The notes beneath the pieces were generated by a model. It saw only the letters and a program-made list of their open reading frames with translations, ran no database searches and was not told where the DNA came from. 64,000 nt of DNA, from contig NC_084834.1 in NCBI RefSeq assembly GCF_033115175.1, positions 42,762,077 through 42,826,076 on the forward strand, read 5' to 3'. Shown here in pieces: positions 47,587 to 60,351 of the stretch. This stretch comes from Lepus europaeus (taxonomy: Eukaryota; Chordata; Mammalia; Lagomorpha; Leporidae). The translations under genes were made by a program, and so were the position numbers. Positions within the stretch are counted from its first letter, which is position 1, and each line of letters starts with the position of its first letter.

Positions 47587-47926
47587 GGGGCTGGGATAAT
47601 GGTGCAGAGGGTTAGCCCCTTATGATTTAGGCATTCCACATCTGTGTGCTGCTTGGAGTCCTAGCTGTTCCATTTCTCATATTGCTTCCTACTAATGCAC
47701 CTGAGAAGACATCAGATGATGACCCAAGTGCTTGGGATCCTGCCATCCATGTGGGGGACCCAGATGGAGTTCCTGGCTCCTGGCTGTCATCTGGCCCAGC
47801 CCTGGCCATTGTAGCATTTAGGGATTGAGCCAGGGAATGGAAGATTGTCCAAGCTGCCCCTCCTCCCCGACATTTTCTTGCTCTCTCTGTTTCACTGCCT
47901 TTCAAATACATAAATAAATCAGTCTT
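47587..47926 (+). mobile_element. CSINE, first of an adjacent pair
   Basis: GGGGCTGGGATAATGG head. AAAAATAGGATTTA at 47573-47586 and AAAAATAATAGATTTTA after the tail form a worn TSD. Confidence 0.9.
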
Positions 47927-47943
47927 AAAAATAATAGATTTTA

Positions 47944-48252
47944 GGGGCCGGTGCCGTGGCTCACTTGGTTAATCCTCCACCTGAGCCGCTGGCGTCCTGT
48001 ATGGATGCCGGGTTCTAGTCCCAGTTGCTCCTCTTCCAGTCCAGCTCTCTGTTGTGGCCTGGGAAGGCAGTGGAAGATGGCTCAAGTGCTTGGGCCAACT
48101 GCACCTGCATGAGAGACCAGGAGGAAGCACCTGGCTCCGGGCTTCAGATCAGCGTAGTTCTGGCTGTAGCGGTCATTTAGAGGGTGAATCAACGGCAGGA
48201 AGACCTTTCTTTCTTTCTCTCTCTCACTGTCCAAGTCTATCTGTCAAATAAA
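47944..48252 (+). mobile_element. CSINE, second of an adjacent pair, GC-rich type
   Basis: GGGGCCGGTGCCGTGGCTCA head, CTGTCAAATAAATAAAAA tail. TSD AATAGATTTTAG directly before 47944 and again near 48257-48268. It used nearly the same target motif as its left neighbour. Confidence 0.92.
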
Positions 48253-48267
48253 TAAAAAATAGATTTT

Positions 48268-49859
48268 AGAATATCTCTGTTATTAAACTCATTTATCATT
48301 AATGTATGTTCATATGAATGAATTTTTCTTGTGAGATTATAACAGATGCATGTGTCTATCATTTCTTGGGTGCTACAATGAATGATTTTATTCATGAATT
48401 GGAAGAAAGATGTATGTACTAAATTTCTATAGGTACAATGGGCCATGTACATTTCAAATGTTAATGGAAACTTGCAAAAATTAATTTGATACTTCCTTTT
48501 CATCCTTCTGATCTCTTTATTTGATTATTTTTCATACCTCATACATCTGTTTCACACTCTCTATATTACTCCACCTTTCTAGAAAATTTCACTTTTATTA
48601 AGAATAAACAAATCAGTTTTAAATAACTTAACCAATTTCTTTTTAATATAAATTTTCATTTTCCAGCAAATGCTGAATCTTTCATCTTTTGGCTATTTAA
48701 AGATGCAGGGAAAAGTATAACTTATTAATATTTTTATTTATGGCTCTATTAATTGTATATTTTTATTTATCTTATATTTATATATGCATATATAAATATA
48801 AACATTTATATAAAATAAGTTATTCTACAATTAAATGCATATAATAAAGTATAATATATTAATATAAATAAATGTATAAATATAAGCCAAATCTATACAA
48901 TATACACATTGTATAGTGTGGACATATATATGTATTTATCACATATATATATATTTATCAATGTGGACTGGACAGTCTGTACTGTTATGAAAAACCATTT
49001 ACCTATTTTGAATTTATTGCCATAGGCATACATACAATATAATGTAATGTTTTACAATTAGCATTTTCATTATGAATGATCAGTTAATTTTTTTGTTTTC
49101 TTCTGAGTTTTAGGTTTTTTTTTTTTGTAATTTCAAACTATTAATGATTCTTCAAAGGATGCGAACATTTTAAAAATCTTTTTTAAGAAGCGGCTTGCTA
49201 TTTTGGAATTCCATTTCTCCAGATAGATGAATGGTATTTTGCAATTGATTGTAACCCGATATGTTCCACTTCTGAAGACATTCTTTTTTTGTCTGTTTCA
49301 TTTCAGCTTTATTATAAAAATGAATATTGACAGCACTATTGGTAAAACTGGTCAGTTTTTTACCTCGTTGAACATACTGAGATTTAAAGAGATGCATTCA
49401 TGGTGGTGATGGTTTCTCTGAGAAGGACACAAAAGCCACTGACATATTCAAAGATGTGCATTGTCTTGGATGTGAGCTGTTTCACACATGAGCACAGAAA
49501 TCATATGCATACATGTGTATGCAAATGTTTGTAAATGTATTATTTTATACATATGTACACTTATTTTCAAATGTACTTATAATTTTGAAAAACTTTCTAT
49601 TATTTTAGTATGCTGTAAATAAATATTGTAGCCCAAGTACCTTCAACTTAAAAATCTTATAATGATGAATGAATTGGCCACTTCATTGGACAAGTATTTA
49701 ATGTATTTAGACAGTACGGAATCACATTAACTTCAGTTTTTTCACCCAGTCATGAAATATTCCCTGACTACCTTGAAACACATGGACACACACACAGATA
49801 GATACACAGACACACACACATAGACATACAAACACATGTGCACGTACAAACTAATACTC
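48268..49859. other. AT-rich unique sequence
   Basis: Contains TA/TTTA-rich patches at 48720-48960 with a 30-bp perfect palindrome (48772-48801). A degenerate (CA)n patch lies at about 49770-49845. No gene recognised. Confidence 0.45.
49770..49845. repeat. Degenerate (CA)n
   Basis: CACACACA runs interrupted by GATA and GGACA. Confidence 0.8.
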
Positions 49860-50030
49860 CTAAAGTCTCCTTCTCTATTTAATTTTCATAATCACTCGCT
49901 TCTCCTCCACTAGAATATAAATACTAAAAGGACACAGTTTTTCTCTTACTCAAAGCTGATTCCTAATGCCCAGAGGAGTGGAAAACACATGGTAAGCACT
50001 TGAAGAGAAGTTGCTGAATGAATGAGCAGT
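49860..50030 (+). mobile_element. L2 3' end
   Basis: CCTCCACTAGAATATAAATAC, GGACACAGTTTTTCTC, CCTAATGCCCAGAGGAGTGG and GTTGCTGAATGAATGAGCAG follow the L2 3' UTR to its terminus. Confidence 0.65.
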
Positions 50031-50644
50031 TTTAATGTTGTTCATAATCGTCTGGCTCATTAACTCAGATTTTGCCAAAAATGCTTAATTTGTGATTGTT
50101 GTCACTTACTATTGACACTTCATTTATTCTGATTATTTATTAAAATTACTGAAAGCATTTAAGTATGTGTTTTTCTCCTAGAAATAGACAGCATTATCCC
50201 TTATGCTAATGTTTTCCTATGAAATGTTTTCTAATTCATTACTTTCTTGATAATTTGACATTTTCATTTGGATTTTCTTCTTGGTAGTATTTCCTAATTT
50301 CCATAAAGTAATTTATAATGTTTAAGCTTTTCAATAAACTGTTTACTTAAGAAAACGTTTCAAATTTTAAGGAAATTGTTTGTAGGTTTTAAAACAATTA
50401 TTGACTTCTGGTAAAATTGTATCACAAGCAGAAAGCATAGCTCAAAAAATTGGCAATGGGGAAATTTGATAACGTAATTATTCTGTGGAGGGTGAAAGTT
50501 CATGCATTTTACATATATACACTTTTTGTCTTTTAATGTGCTTTATTAATGGTGTATAAACATGTTTACTTAATGTATGTGTGTATGTATTTAGAGTTTA
50601 AAAGAAATAAAATCTATTTCTAGTATAATTTTCCTGTACAATAC
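50031..50644. other. AT-rich unique sequence
   Basis: Nothing recognised. Confidence 0.4.
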
Positions 50645-50659
50645 GTGTCATTTTCTTTT

Positions 50660-51010
50660 CTTTTTTTTCTTTTTCTTTTTTTTTTTTTTTTGACAGGCAG
50701 AGTGGATAGTGAGAGAGAGAGAGAGAGAGAAAGGTCTTCCTTTTCGCCGTTGGTTCACCCTCCAATGGTCGCTACGGCGGGCGCATCATGCTGATCCCAA
50801 GCCAGGAGTCAGGTGCTTCTCCTGGTCTCCCATGCGGGTGCAGGGCCCAAGCACTTGGGCCATCCTCCACTGCCTTTCCGGGCCATAGCAGAGAGCTGGC
50901 CTGGAAAAGGGGCAACCGGGATAGAATCCGGCACCCCAACCGGGACTAGAACCCTGTGTGCCGACGCCGCAAGGTGGAGGATTAGCCTGTTAAGCCACGG
51001 CACTGGCCAG
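50660..51010 (-). mobile_element. CSINE, young, minus strand, perfect 15-bp TSD
   Basis: GTGTCATTTTCTTTT at 50645-50659 and 51011-51025. The head complement is GCCACGGCACTGGCC; the GC-rich block is intact except where GCTACGGCGGGCGC shortens it. Confidence 0.96.
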
Positions 51011-51084
51011 GTGTCATTTTCTTTTGTGCCTGGAAACACCGATATGTGTCCTTCCTTATAACATACATAATTGATTCTAGTTAT

Positions 51085-51413
51085 CCTTTTTTTTTTTTTT
51101 TTTTAGATTTGCTTGTTTAATTGAAAGGTAGAGTTACAGAGAGGCAGAGACAGAGAAAGAGAGAGGTCTTGCATCTGATGCTTCACTTCCCAAATGGCCA
51201 AAACAGTCGGAGCTAGGCCGATCCGAAGCCAGAAATCAGGAGCTCCTTTCTGGCCTCCCACGTGGGTGCAGATGCCCAAGGACTTGGGCCATCTTCCACT
51301 GCTTTCCCAGGATATAGTGGAGAGCTGATTGGAAGTGGAGCAGCCAAACTTGAACCGGTGTGCATATGGTGCAGTAGGTGGCTTTACCTGCTATGCCGCA
51401 GTGCCAGCCCCTC
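51085..51413 (-). mobile_element. CSINE, minus strand
   Basis: TSD TCTAGTTAT at 51076-51084 and 51414-51422. T18 run; head complement CCGCAGTGCCAGCCCC. Confidence 0.93.
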
Positions 51414-51422
51414 TCTAGTTAT

Positions 51423-51979
51423 TATTAAGAACCTACACATTATTTGTTCCTTGGCTTTATTTATCCATTTTGTTCATGAAGTCAAACCGTGATTTTGTGA
51501 TTACAGGTTCATTTTGTTAAAATTTGTCACTGTTTAAAGAATTCTTCATTTCAGTTTTTTCCACTGATTTTTCTTTAGTGGACAATATAGAACTTAGTTT
51601 GCATTTGCAATGATCTGACGATCTAAGGCTTTTTAGAGAAGAGTAGACAGGAAGAAATGCTACCTGTATATTAAGGAAGCAATCGATTGCATTAGCTTGT
51701 TACTTTCATTTTAATTTATGTGTCCCTTACTTTATGTTTTCTGTAGTTACTGTCATCCATCACTTTTGCTGACTGTGCTGGGTATCTTCTCAAAATAGAA
51801 TCCTGGCATTTATTTCAGGTTCTTTTTGAAGAATAATGAAATATTTGTCTTGCCATGATAATCTACTTATCATTACTCAAATGATCAGCAGTGGTGGCAT
51901 GAAATAAAGTACAGATGGAGGAACAATTTTTTGTTGTCTAGGGTCTGTGACACTAGTTGTTACCAGGAGAACAGATTAT
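51423..51979. other. Unique sequence
   Basis: Nothing recognised. Confidence 0.4.
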
Positions 51980-51992
51980 AAAGATGACTCCT

Positions 51993-52343
51993 GGCCGGTG
52001 CCGCGGCTCACTAGGCTAATCCTCCGCCTTGCGGCGCCGGCACACCGGGTTCTAGTCCCGATCGGGGCACCGATCCTGTCCCGGTTGCCCCTCTTCCAGG
52101 CCAGCTCTCTGAAGTGGCCAGGGAGTGCAGTGGAGGATGGCCCAAGTCCTTGGGCCCTGCACCCCATGGGAGACCAGGAGAAGCACCTGGCTCCTGCCAT
52201 CGGAACAGCGCAGTGCGCCGGCCGCAGCGCACCTACCGAGGCGGCCATTGGAGGGTGAACCAACGGCAAAAGGAAGACCTTTCTCTCTGTCTCTCTCTCA
52301 CTGTCCACTCTGCCTGTCAAAAATAAAAAAAAAATTAAAAAAA
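51993..52343 (+). mobile_element. CSINE, young GC-rich subfamily
   Basis: GGCCGGTGCCGCGGCTCAC head and the complete GCAGTGCGCCGGCCGCAGCG block. TSD AAAGATGACTCCT (51980-51992) versus AAAGATGACTTCT (52344-52356). Confidence 0.96.
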
Positions 52344-52356
52344 AAAGATGACTTCT

Positions 52357-53307
52357 TTCTGAATATTCCTGTAAACACATGTGAAGAGAAGAGAAATTAA
52401 AGAGTGTGAATTCTGATTACAAAACAAGATCCAAAGATACAGTTACCATTGTTTCCAGCAACACAACAAAAACCTCAGCATTCAGCAGAAGATCTCAACA
52501 GAAAATTGTGATGTACAGGTTCAACTATATAGGTAACCTCTACATGGAAATACTTATGGAATTCATCAACACATAACAATAGAAGCCTGGGAATCTCATG
52601 TTGGAATGAAACTGAGCATTCAATATTAGATATTAGATGAAAAAGAATAAAACATAACCTTTATTTGAGCTACATATTTTGCATGAGTTTCAGAATTTTA
52701 TGTCATCTCATGCATAAGAGGGTAAGGAGGAATCTACTAGGCTGGCTGATTAAAATCTGAACTCACAAGTCTTCTGGAATAAATGAGATGTCTTGGTTTA
52801 TGGTATAAGAAGGTTAGGAAGGACTCTGGAAAGTTAGTAATATTAGAATTCTTAAAGAATTGTATTATATAAAGTCTGATCAAGCCAGTTGTAGCCACAT
52901 CCTTTGGGAGGCCATAGAAAACACATCCTTCACAAGACATAAAAAGATTTAATTGTTGATGAATGAGACAGAGCGTTTTTACTATTAAAAACAAAGAAAA
53001 CGTTTTATATTTTAGAAATGTCAGTAATGTGAAAGATACTAAAATAAAATTTAGGTCCATGATCTTGGTGATAATAATCCCAAGTCCAAAGCAGCAGAAG
53101 AAAGAAGAGAATGTGGGCACAGAGCCTCAGGAATACAGAATAGTAAGCAAAATGGTTTGATCTGGAAGCATCATTGGTGATATTGAAAAAAAACCCATTC
53201 AGTTGACAGCTAAATTAAAAGTTATATTCTCTGTTGACTATAAATAATTTTATAACTATAAATAATAATTAGACAAGATTGTTTCATGACCATGATAATT
53301 CAAGACA
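52357..53307. other. Unique sequence
   Basis: A 127-codon minus-strand frame (52737-53120) is hydrophobic and AT-driven with no recognised family. The part at 53060-53130 (CCAAGTCCAAAGCAGCAGAAG) is less AT-rich. No element called. Confidence 0.4.
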
Positions 53308-53535
53308 AAAGCAGAGGACGGCACTGTGGTATAGTAGGTTAAGTTTGCCTGCAGCACCGTCATCCCATATGGGCAGCCATTCGTGTCCTGGCTGCTCTTC
53401 TTCCAATCCAGATCTCTGCTTATGGCCTTGTAAAGCATTGGAAGGTGGCCCAAGTGCTTGGACCTCTGAACCTATGTGGGAGACCTGGAAGAAACTCCTG
53501 GCTCCTGGCTTTGGATCGGCCCAGCTCTAGCCGAT
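53308..53535 (+). mobile_element. CSINE, 3'-truncated
   Basis: Head GAGGACGGCACTGTGGTATAG through GGCTTTGGATCGGCCCAGC. It ends abruptly near 53535 without CT run or tail, where mariner-like sequence starts. Confidence 0.88.
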
Positions 53536-53539
53536 CCAA

Positions 53540-54345
53540 ATTTGCCCTTGTTTTATGGAAGAGATGAGCAGAATCATTGCTGTGATTGAGAAGGAATCTC
53601 TGATTATTCTTTAACTAATGTCCTTGAAACACTCTCCTAAGAAGTAGATGGCACCATTCTTTAAGAAGCCAAATGCTTGAGCCTCTATGAACACTCTTGC
53701 CATGACTTTTGCTCTTAACTGGTCTTCTTTTGTTTTGATTTGACCATTTCTAACTGTCGATAACCATTTCTCTGATGGTATTTTACCTTCAAGATCATAT
53801 TGGTAAAGCCATATTTCAACTCCTATTACAATTGTAAAAGCTTTATTTCAGATCTTGTTCACAACTACTTGAAATTTCCATTGAAATTTCTGTTTTCATC
53901 TGCAGCTGATCTAAGCACACAGTCTTGAAACCCGTCAAGCAGAAAGTTTATTCCAGCTTAATTTTTAAGTGCAAGTTGAGTAAACTGAACAAGTTGAGAA
54001 ATCTATGGTGTTGGCTATTATTTCTGCTGTTCATTATTCTCTTCAATTAGGACATGAATAATATTTTTCCCTTGTATGTTGTTGTGTATAGTTAACCACT
54101 GTCAGCTTCATCTTAAACATCATCTTATCTCTGTTAAAACAAGATATCCACATGTAAACTGCTCGTTTCTTTGGAGTCATCATCCCACCCATTTTTTTGC
54201 AAAGCATCAATGATTTCACTATTCTTTTACTGAAGCTTCATCCTAATTTGGATGATTTTTTTTTAGTAGAAAAATTTTTGTAAACCACACACAGTTGGTT
54301 CATACAATTCATTTTCCATGAACTTCTTTAATACCTATCATATTT
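53540..54345 (-). mobile_element. Fossil mariner transposon (Tc1/mariner)
   Basis: On the minus strand, 54345-54300 reads like a mariner end (complement of CATTTTCCATGAACTTC). The transposase region then reads KSLMLCKKMGGMMTPKKRAVYMW (DNA-binding part, broken by stops) and, near 53810-53850, VIGVEIWLYQYDLEGK, where mariners have a DETW.YQYDPE-type motif. The first catalytic Asp therefore reads Val. An AKVMARVFIEAQ stretch follows (VMATVFWDAQ in relatives). Multiple frameshifts and stops. The 3' third and its terminal repeat are missing next to the truncated CSINE. Confidence 0.65.
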
Positions 54346-55054
54346 TTTGGAAAGATAGACAAATGTGCACATGTATGTTAGCACTGATATCATAAATAAT
54401 CATACTCTAATTCTTTTTTATACTTCAACTTTTGTAAATTTGTAAATGTCATTTATAAAATTAATTTATTTTGCATATGAGTTCAGTAAACAGTATAGCT
54501 AGAGAATTAGATTTAACTTCTCATAATTGATTCAAAGACATGTATTACAAATTTTTCTTCTTGAACATGTCTTTAACACGAAACAACAGGTACACAAATA
54601 GGAAATGTCTTAGACTCAGTGGCAATCTTGGCAGTGTTTTATTAAATCTTCACTTAACAATAGATACTGATATTGCATGTTTATATATTTATTTCTGTTA
54701 GGATCATTCTAGCAATGTACATCTGTCTTCATGCATGATTTTTATCGAGAAAAATTATAAATTTATAGTATAGTTGGTTAAAATTTTCCAAATATTTTCT
54801 TATTCTGCAAAAATCAAATAAAATGATTGAATGAAAGTGAACTTTGACATTTACTTGATTAATTATTTTAGAATGAACACTGAGAAACTGATGCAAGAAA
54901 CTGAAGTGCTCAAATACTGGCATTAGAATTTTCTCTGAAATTTTAGCTCATATTATTATGTTTATTATCTAAGTAAATTCTCTATACTTACTTCCTAGTG
55001 TTATCTGTCTCATGATGCAGTCAACAATTTCTGTGTATCAATTTAAAGAAATAT
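54346..55054. other. AT-rich unique sequence
   Basis: Nothing recognised. Confidence 0.4.
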
Positions 55055-55366
55055 TTACAAATGTAATTATTTTATTTGAGGGACAAATAGAACAGAGAGA
55101 AAGACAAATAGAGAGCTTCTGTTGTTTCACCCCCTCCCCAAATACTCACAAAGCTGAGGCTAGGCCAGGCTGAGGCTAGAGATAGGGAACTCCATCAGGT
55201 TTTCCACGTGTGTGGCGGGATCCCAACTACTTGAGCCATCACCACTGTGTGCCTGGGTGCACATTAGCAGCAAATTTGAATTGGGAAAAGAGCAGAGACT
55301 TGAAACACTCTTAAAAGGATATAGACAGCCAAGGAGAATCTTAACTGCTAGACCAAATGCTTATCC
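55055..55366 (-). mobile_element. CSINE, old, minus strand
   Basis: ATTATTTTATTTGAGGGAC to CTAGACCAAATGCTTATCCC; strongly diverged. Confidence 0.82.
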
Positions 55367-55689
55367 CAAGAGACATTATAAAACTGTTTCACCCTGAATT
55401 ATGCAAAATCAAGTATGACTACTTAGAATTATTTTTGTGTCTTTTTTTAATGGAAGAAAGTAAAATTTTACTGTGCTATCTAAATAAATAATAGCTAAGA
55501 TGAGATAAACAATTTACTTGGACTCTAAAGGCTAAATATAAATAACTCACTCAATTTTATCTCTTATTTTGTAATTGTGTGGACATGTAACATAAGATTT
55601 ATAAAGAAAACAGAAAGGGGTGCCCATAATTTATTTTCCACTATAACAGTAGATAGAATACTGCCAGAATAATTCTAACTCTCTTGATC
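55367..55689. other. AT-rich unique sequence
   Basis: Nothing recognised. Confidence 0.4.
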
Positions 55690-58600
55690 TTGGTTGTTTA
55701 TTTTTATTAATTTTATTTATATAAAGAGAATATATTTCATGTATCACAGATATACAGATTTAAGAGCATAATTATACTTCCCACTTTATGCTCCCTCCCA
55801 CCTATGCTCCCTCCTGTCCTTACTTTTTAGGTTTTCTTTTAATTTTTACAATGACATACTGTCATTTTATTTTCTAATTATAAACTAAACCCTCCAGCAA
55901 ATAAAGAATTCAATCAGTTGTAAGTAGAAAAATGACTGTTCTCTAAAAATATAGACAAGGACCGTAAACAATAATCATATCTTAAAGTTAAAATTTCACT
56001 CATATACATTGCATTTTTGTAATGTGTATATATTAGTTACCACAAATCAGGGGAAATACATGTGTCTTTTTGAGACTGGCTTATTTCACTAAGATAATGA
56101 TTTCCAGTTGTATATCTTTTGTTGCAAAAAACAGGATTTCACCTTTTTTTTATGGCTGACCAATATTTTGTGGTGTACAAATATCACATTTTCTTTACCA
56201 GTCATCAGTTTATGGTCATCTGGGTTGATTCTATATTTTAGCTGCTGTTAATTGAGCTGCAATAAATGGGGGTATAGATAATTCTTTCATTTGGTGATTT
56301 AACTTTTTCTGGAGAAATTTCCAGGAGTGGTGTGGCTGGGTCATAAGGTAGACCTGTTTTCCATAATGGTCATACCAGTTTACATTCCCACAGATAGTGG
56401 AATAGGGTACTTATTTCCTGCATCCTTTCCAACGTTTATTGTTTTTGGATTTTTGGATGATAGCTATTCTAACTGGAGTGAGGTATAATCTCATTGTGGT
56501 TTTATTTTCATTTCCCTGATGGCCAGTAATCCTGAGCACTTTTTCATGTGTCTGCCAGCCATTTGTATTTCATACTTTGAAACATGCCTGTTCATATCCT
56601 TTGCCTATTTCTTAGCTAGATTGTTTGCTTTGTTATTATTGAGTTCATTGAGATCCTTGTAGATCCTGGATATCAATCCTTTATCGGTTGCACAGTTTTC
56701 AAATGTTTTCTCCAATTCTGTCAGTTACCTCTTCACTTTCTTGTGTTTGCTTTGCAGTTCAGAAGATTATTGACTTCATGTAATCCCATTTTTCTATTTT
56801 TGCTTTTATTACTCGTGCATCTGAGGACTTTTCCAAGAAGTCTTTGCCTATACCAATGTCTTGCAGGGTTTTCTCCCATGTTTTACTCTAGTAATTTGAT
56901 GGTATAGGTGGTAAATTTAGATTTTTGGTCCTTTTAGATCTGATTTTTGGGTAGAGTATAAAGTAGGGGTCTTGTTTCATACTTCCATATGTATAGATGC
57001 AATTTTCCCAAAACAAATACCGTTTCATAAGGAGAATGCCATTTCTCCAAGGATTGAGTTTTGCTCATTTGTCAAATGTTAGTTGATATATAGATGTGTG
57101 GATTAATTTCAGGGGTTAATATTCTGTCCCAGTGGCCTGCATGTCCATATTTTCTGCCAGTACCAGGCTGTTTTGATTATAACTGTCCTGTAGTATGTCT
57201 GGAAGTCTGGTATTGTGATGCTTTCAACTTTGCTTATGTAATTTAATATTGCTCTAGCTATTGGGAGCTGGTAGGTTTCTGTGTGAATTACAGCATCTTT
57301 TTTCTAGATCTGAGAATGCCCTTGTTATTTTGTTTGGAATTTTATTGAATCTGTAAATTGCTTTGGGTAATAGAGACATTTCGATGCTATTAATTCTTCC
57401 AATTCTTTAACAATATTTTTTGCAATTTTTGTGTCTTTTTCTATTTATTTTTAATGTTTTGTAATTTTCATATTGGGGATTTTTCACATCCTTAAAATTT
57501 ATTCCAAGGTATTTAATTTTTTGGGCCATTGTGAATGATACTGATCTTCCAAATTCTTCCTCAGTCATGGCATTTTCTGTGTATACAAAGGCTATTGATT
57601 TTTGTGTGTCAATTTTGTATCCTACAACTTTACCAAACTTTCTTAAGAGTTCAGTAATCTCTTTGTGGCGTCTTTTCTTTTGCTTTATACAGGATAATTT
57701 CATATGCACACAGGGATAATTATTCTTGCTTTCCAATTTGTATCCCTTTGATTGCTTTTTCTTGCCTAATGGCTCTAGCTAAATCATCCAGGACTAGATT
57801 GAATAACAATGGTGAGAATGAACATCCTAGTCTGGTGAAAGTGGACTTCTTTGGTTCAAGATCTTAGTGAAAAGGTTTCCAATCTTTCCCCATTCAATAT
57901 GATGATGATGGCTGTGGCTTAGTCATATAACACCTTGATTGTGTTATGGAATGATCCTTCTATATACAATTTGCTTAAGGTTTTTATCATGAATGAATGT
58001 TATATTTTATCGGATCTTTCACTGCTTCTATTGAGAACATTATATGGATTTTATTCTTTGGTTTGTTAATGCAATCTAACCCATTTATTGATTTGCATGT
58101 GTTGAACCACCCCTGAATACCAGATTAAATTCCATTTGATTTGCATGAATGATCTTTCTGATGTGTTGTTGTATTAAATTAGCTAATATTTTCTGGAGGA
58201 TTTTACATACATTTTCATCAGGGGTATAAGTCTATAATTTTTTGTTGTACCATTTTTTTTGGTTTTGGAATTAGGGTGATGCTGGCCTCATAAAAAAGGG
58301 TTGGGAGGATTTCATCCCTTTCAATTATTTTAGAAGAAATGGAATTAATTCTTATTTAAAAGCTTTGTATGGGCCGATGCTGCAGCTCAATAGGCTAATC
58401 CTCCTCCTGCGGTGCTGGCACACCGGGTTCTAGTTCCGGTTGGGGCACTGGATTCTGTCCTGGTTGCCCCTCTTCCAGGCCAGCTCTCTGCTGTGGCCAG
58501 GGAGTGCATTGGCAAATTCTTGGGCCCTGCACCCCATGGGAGACCAGGAGAAGCACCTGGCTCCTGCCTTTGGATCAGCATGGTGCACTGGCCACAGCAC

Positions 58601-59045
58601 GCCAGCTGCGGCGGCTATTGGAGGGTGAACCAACGGCAAAAGGAAGACCTTTCTCTCTGTCTCTCTCTCTCACTGTCCACTCTGCCTGTCAAAAAAAAAA
58701 AAAAAAAGAAAGAAAGGAAAAAAAGCTTTGAATAATTCAGCAGTGAAGGCTTCCGGTCCTGGGCTTTACTTTGTTGGGAGGGTTTTTATTTCTGATTCAA
58801 ACTGCATCTTGGATATAAGTCTATTTAGGTTTTCTATGTCTTCATGATTTAGTTTTGGTAGATTATATGAGTCTGGAAATCTATTCATTTCTTCTAGGTT
58901 TCCCAATTCGTTGACATACAGCTCTTTGTAGCAACTCCTGATGATTCTTTTTATTTCTATGGTACCTGTTGTAACATCTCCATTTTCATAGCACATGTCA
59001 TTAATTTGGAAACTCTTACCTTATTTTTGGTAAGTTGAGTCAATG
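55690..59045 (-). mobile_element. Old L1, minus strand, 5'-truncated
   Basis: 3' UTR at about 55690-56060, ORF2 from there to about 59045, with a young CSINE inside (58374-58722). Minus-strand frames keep ORF2 segments: 58996-58766 (MCYENGDVTTGTIEIKRII and NLPKLNHEDIENL) and 57736-57407 (GYKIDTQKSIAFVYT and IKYLGINFKDV). Where the FADD catalytic motif belongs, at about 57712-57690, the sequence reads CAYEI, so it is dead. About 3 kb without the SINE. The 3' end is homologous to 61630-62055. Confidence 0.9.
58374..58722 (+). mobile_element. CSINE, young GC-rich type, inside an L1
   Basis: Head GGCCGATGCTGCAGCTCAATAG; B-box-like GGTTCTAGTTCC; A-rich tail (58691-58722). TSD AAAAGCTTTG on both sides, around 58360-58369 and 58722-58731. 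Confidence 0.95.
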
Positions 59046-59988
59046 ATTTACTTCCAGAAAAAGAAAAAAAAAAAAGATGTGTCAGAAACAAAACAACAAC
59101 AACAAAATACTCATATGAAATAGATCAAAACTGGAACTGGTCCGTCTATAACTTCATTTCAAAATGCATTACATGGTACTTCAAAAGTTGAGATTTTCAA
59201 AATGCATATGTGGGCACCGCTTAACACTGAGGACTAGAATGTGTCCAGCAAACTATTTTGACTGGAATTCTTATATTTTGCATTATTTCTTAATGATGAG
59301 TTGAAATTCAGAAGAATGGTTTTTCTTCCTAAAGTAAACATACACACACATGCAAAATGAAAAATGACCTCTACAAAGGAGTGAATATTATATCATTGTT
59401 CATTTTAAATATACATTATTAAACAGGAATATTAATACCACATGGATTAACATTATTTGAATAAACTTCCATGTATAATACAATCTTGTTAATGGGTACA
59501 TACTAAGATATACTAGTGTAATATTTCATTCTGCGTTATGTATTTTAATATAAACAAATGTAAACACACATATATTTATTTGTACTTTAACGTTTTTCCA
59601 TGTAAATATTATATAAATAAATATATGTGCCTCACGAAAACAATAGCAAATGTTTAGCTTATAACAAAAAGGGTTTTTGTTTGATGTTCTTTTCTGGAAT
59701 GAGTATTTTATCACCAGCACTGTTTAGAATTACTGGCTCACTCCCTCTGGCCCTGAAGGCTGTCTAATTTTTAGTTACTAACAGGGCATACCAGGCGCTT
59801 GGAATTTCAGCTGTGATACATGGGCTTTCCTGATAGCAAGATGATTCAACTAAGCACTGGAAAAGACAATCAGTTCCATCACTAACAAGCATCAGCAACC
59901 TTTTCATATTACCCACTAGGAAGTCCCTGCATGTCTTGAAACATGGAAGTTTATCTCAGGAAAAAGAATGCAAAGAAAACCTTCCCTT
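59046..59988. other. AT-rich unique sequence
   Basis: 59168-59200 (TGGTACTTCAAAAGTTGAG) weakly resembles a mariner end. Nothing else recognised. Confidence 0.4.
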
Positions 59989-60002
59989 AAAATTCTGGAG
60001 AT

Positions 60003-60351
60003 AAGCTGGCGCCATGGCTCAACAGGCTAATCCTCTGCCTTGCAGTGCTGGCACCCCGGGTTCTAGTCCTGGTCGGGGCTCCGAATTCTGTCCCGGTTGC
60101 CCCTCTTCCTGGCCAGCTCTCTGCTATGGCCCCGGAGTGCAGTGGAGGATGGCCCAAGTCCTTGGGCCCTGCATCCGCATGGGAGACCAGGAGAAGCACC
60201 TGGCTCCTGCCTTCGGATCAGCGCAGTGCGCTGGCCGTAGCGTGCCGGCCGCAGCGGCCATTGGAGGGTGAACCAGCGGCAAAAGGAAGACTTTTCTCTC
60301 TCTCTCTCTCACTGTCCATTTTGCCTGTAAAAAAAAAAAAAAAAAAAAAAA
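60003..60351 (+). mobile_element. CSINE, young, long poly(A)
   Basis: TSD AAAATTCTGGAG(A) at 59989-60001 and 60352-60364. Pure A tail of about 27. Complete GC-rich block (GCAGTGCGCTGGCCGTAGCG). Confidence 0.96.

Noticed and set aside
52737..53120. 127-codon minus-strand frame
   Set aside because: AT-driven hydrophobic composition, no recognised domain, no promoter or splice context.
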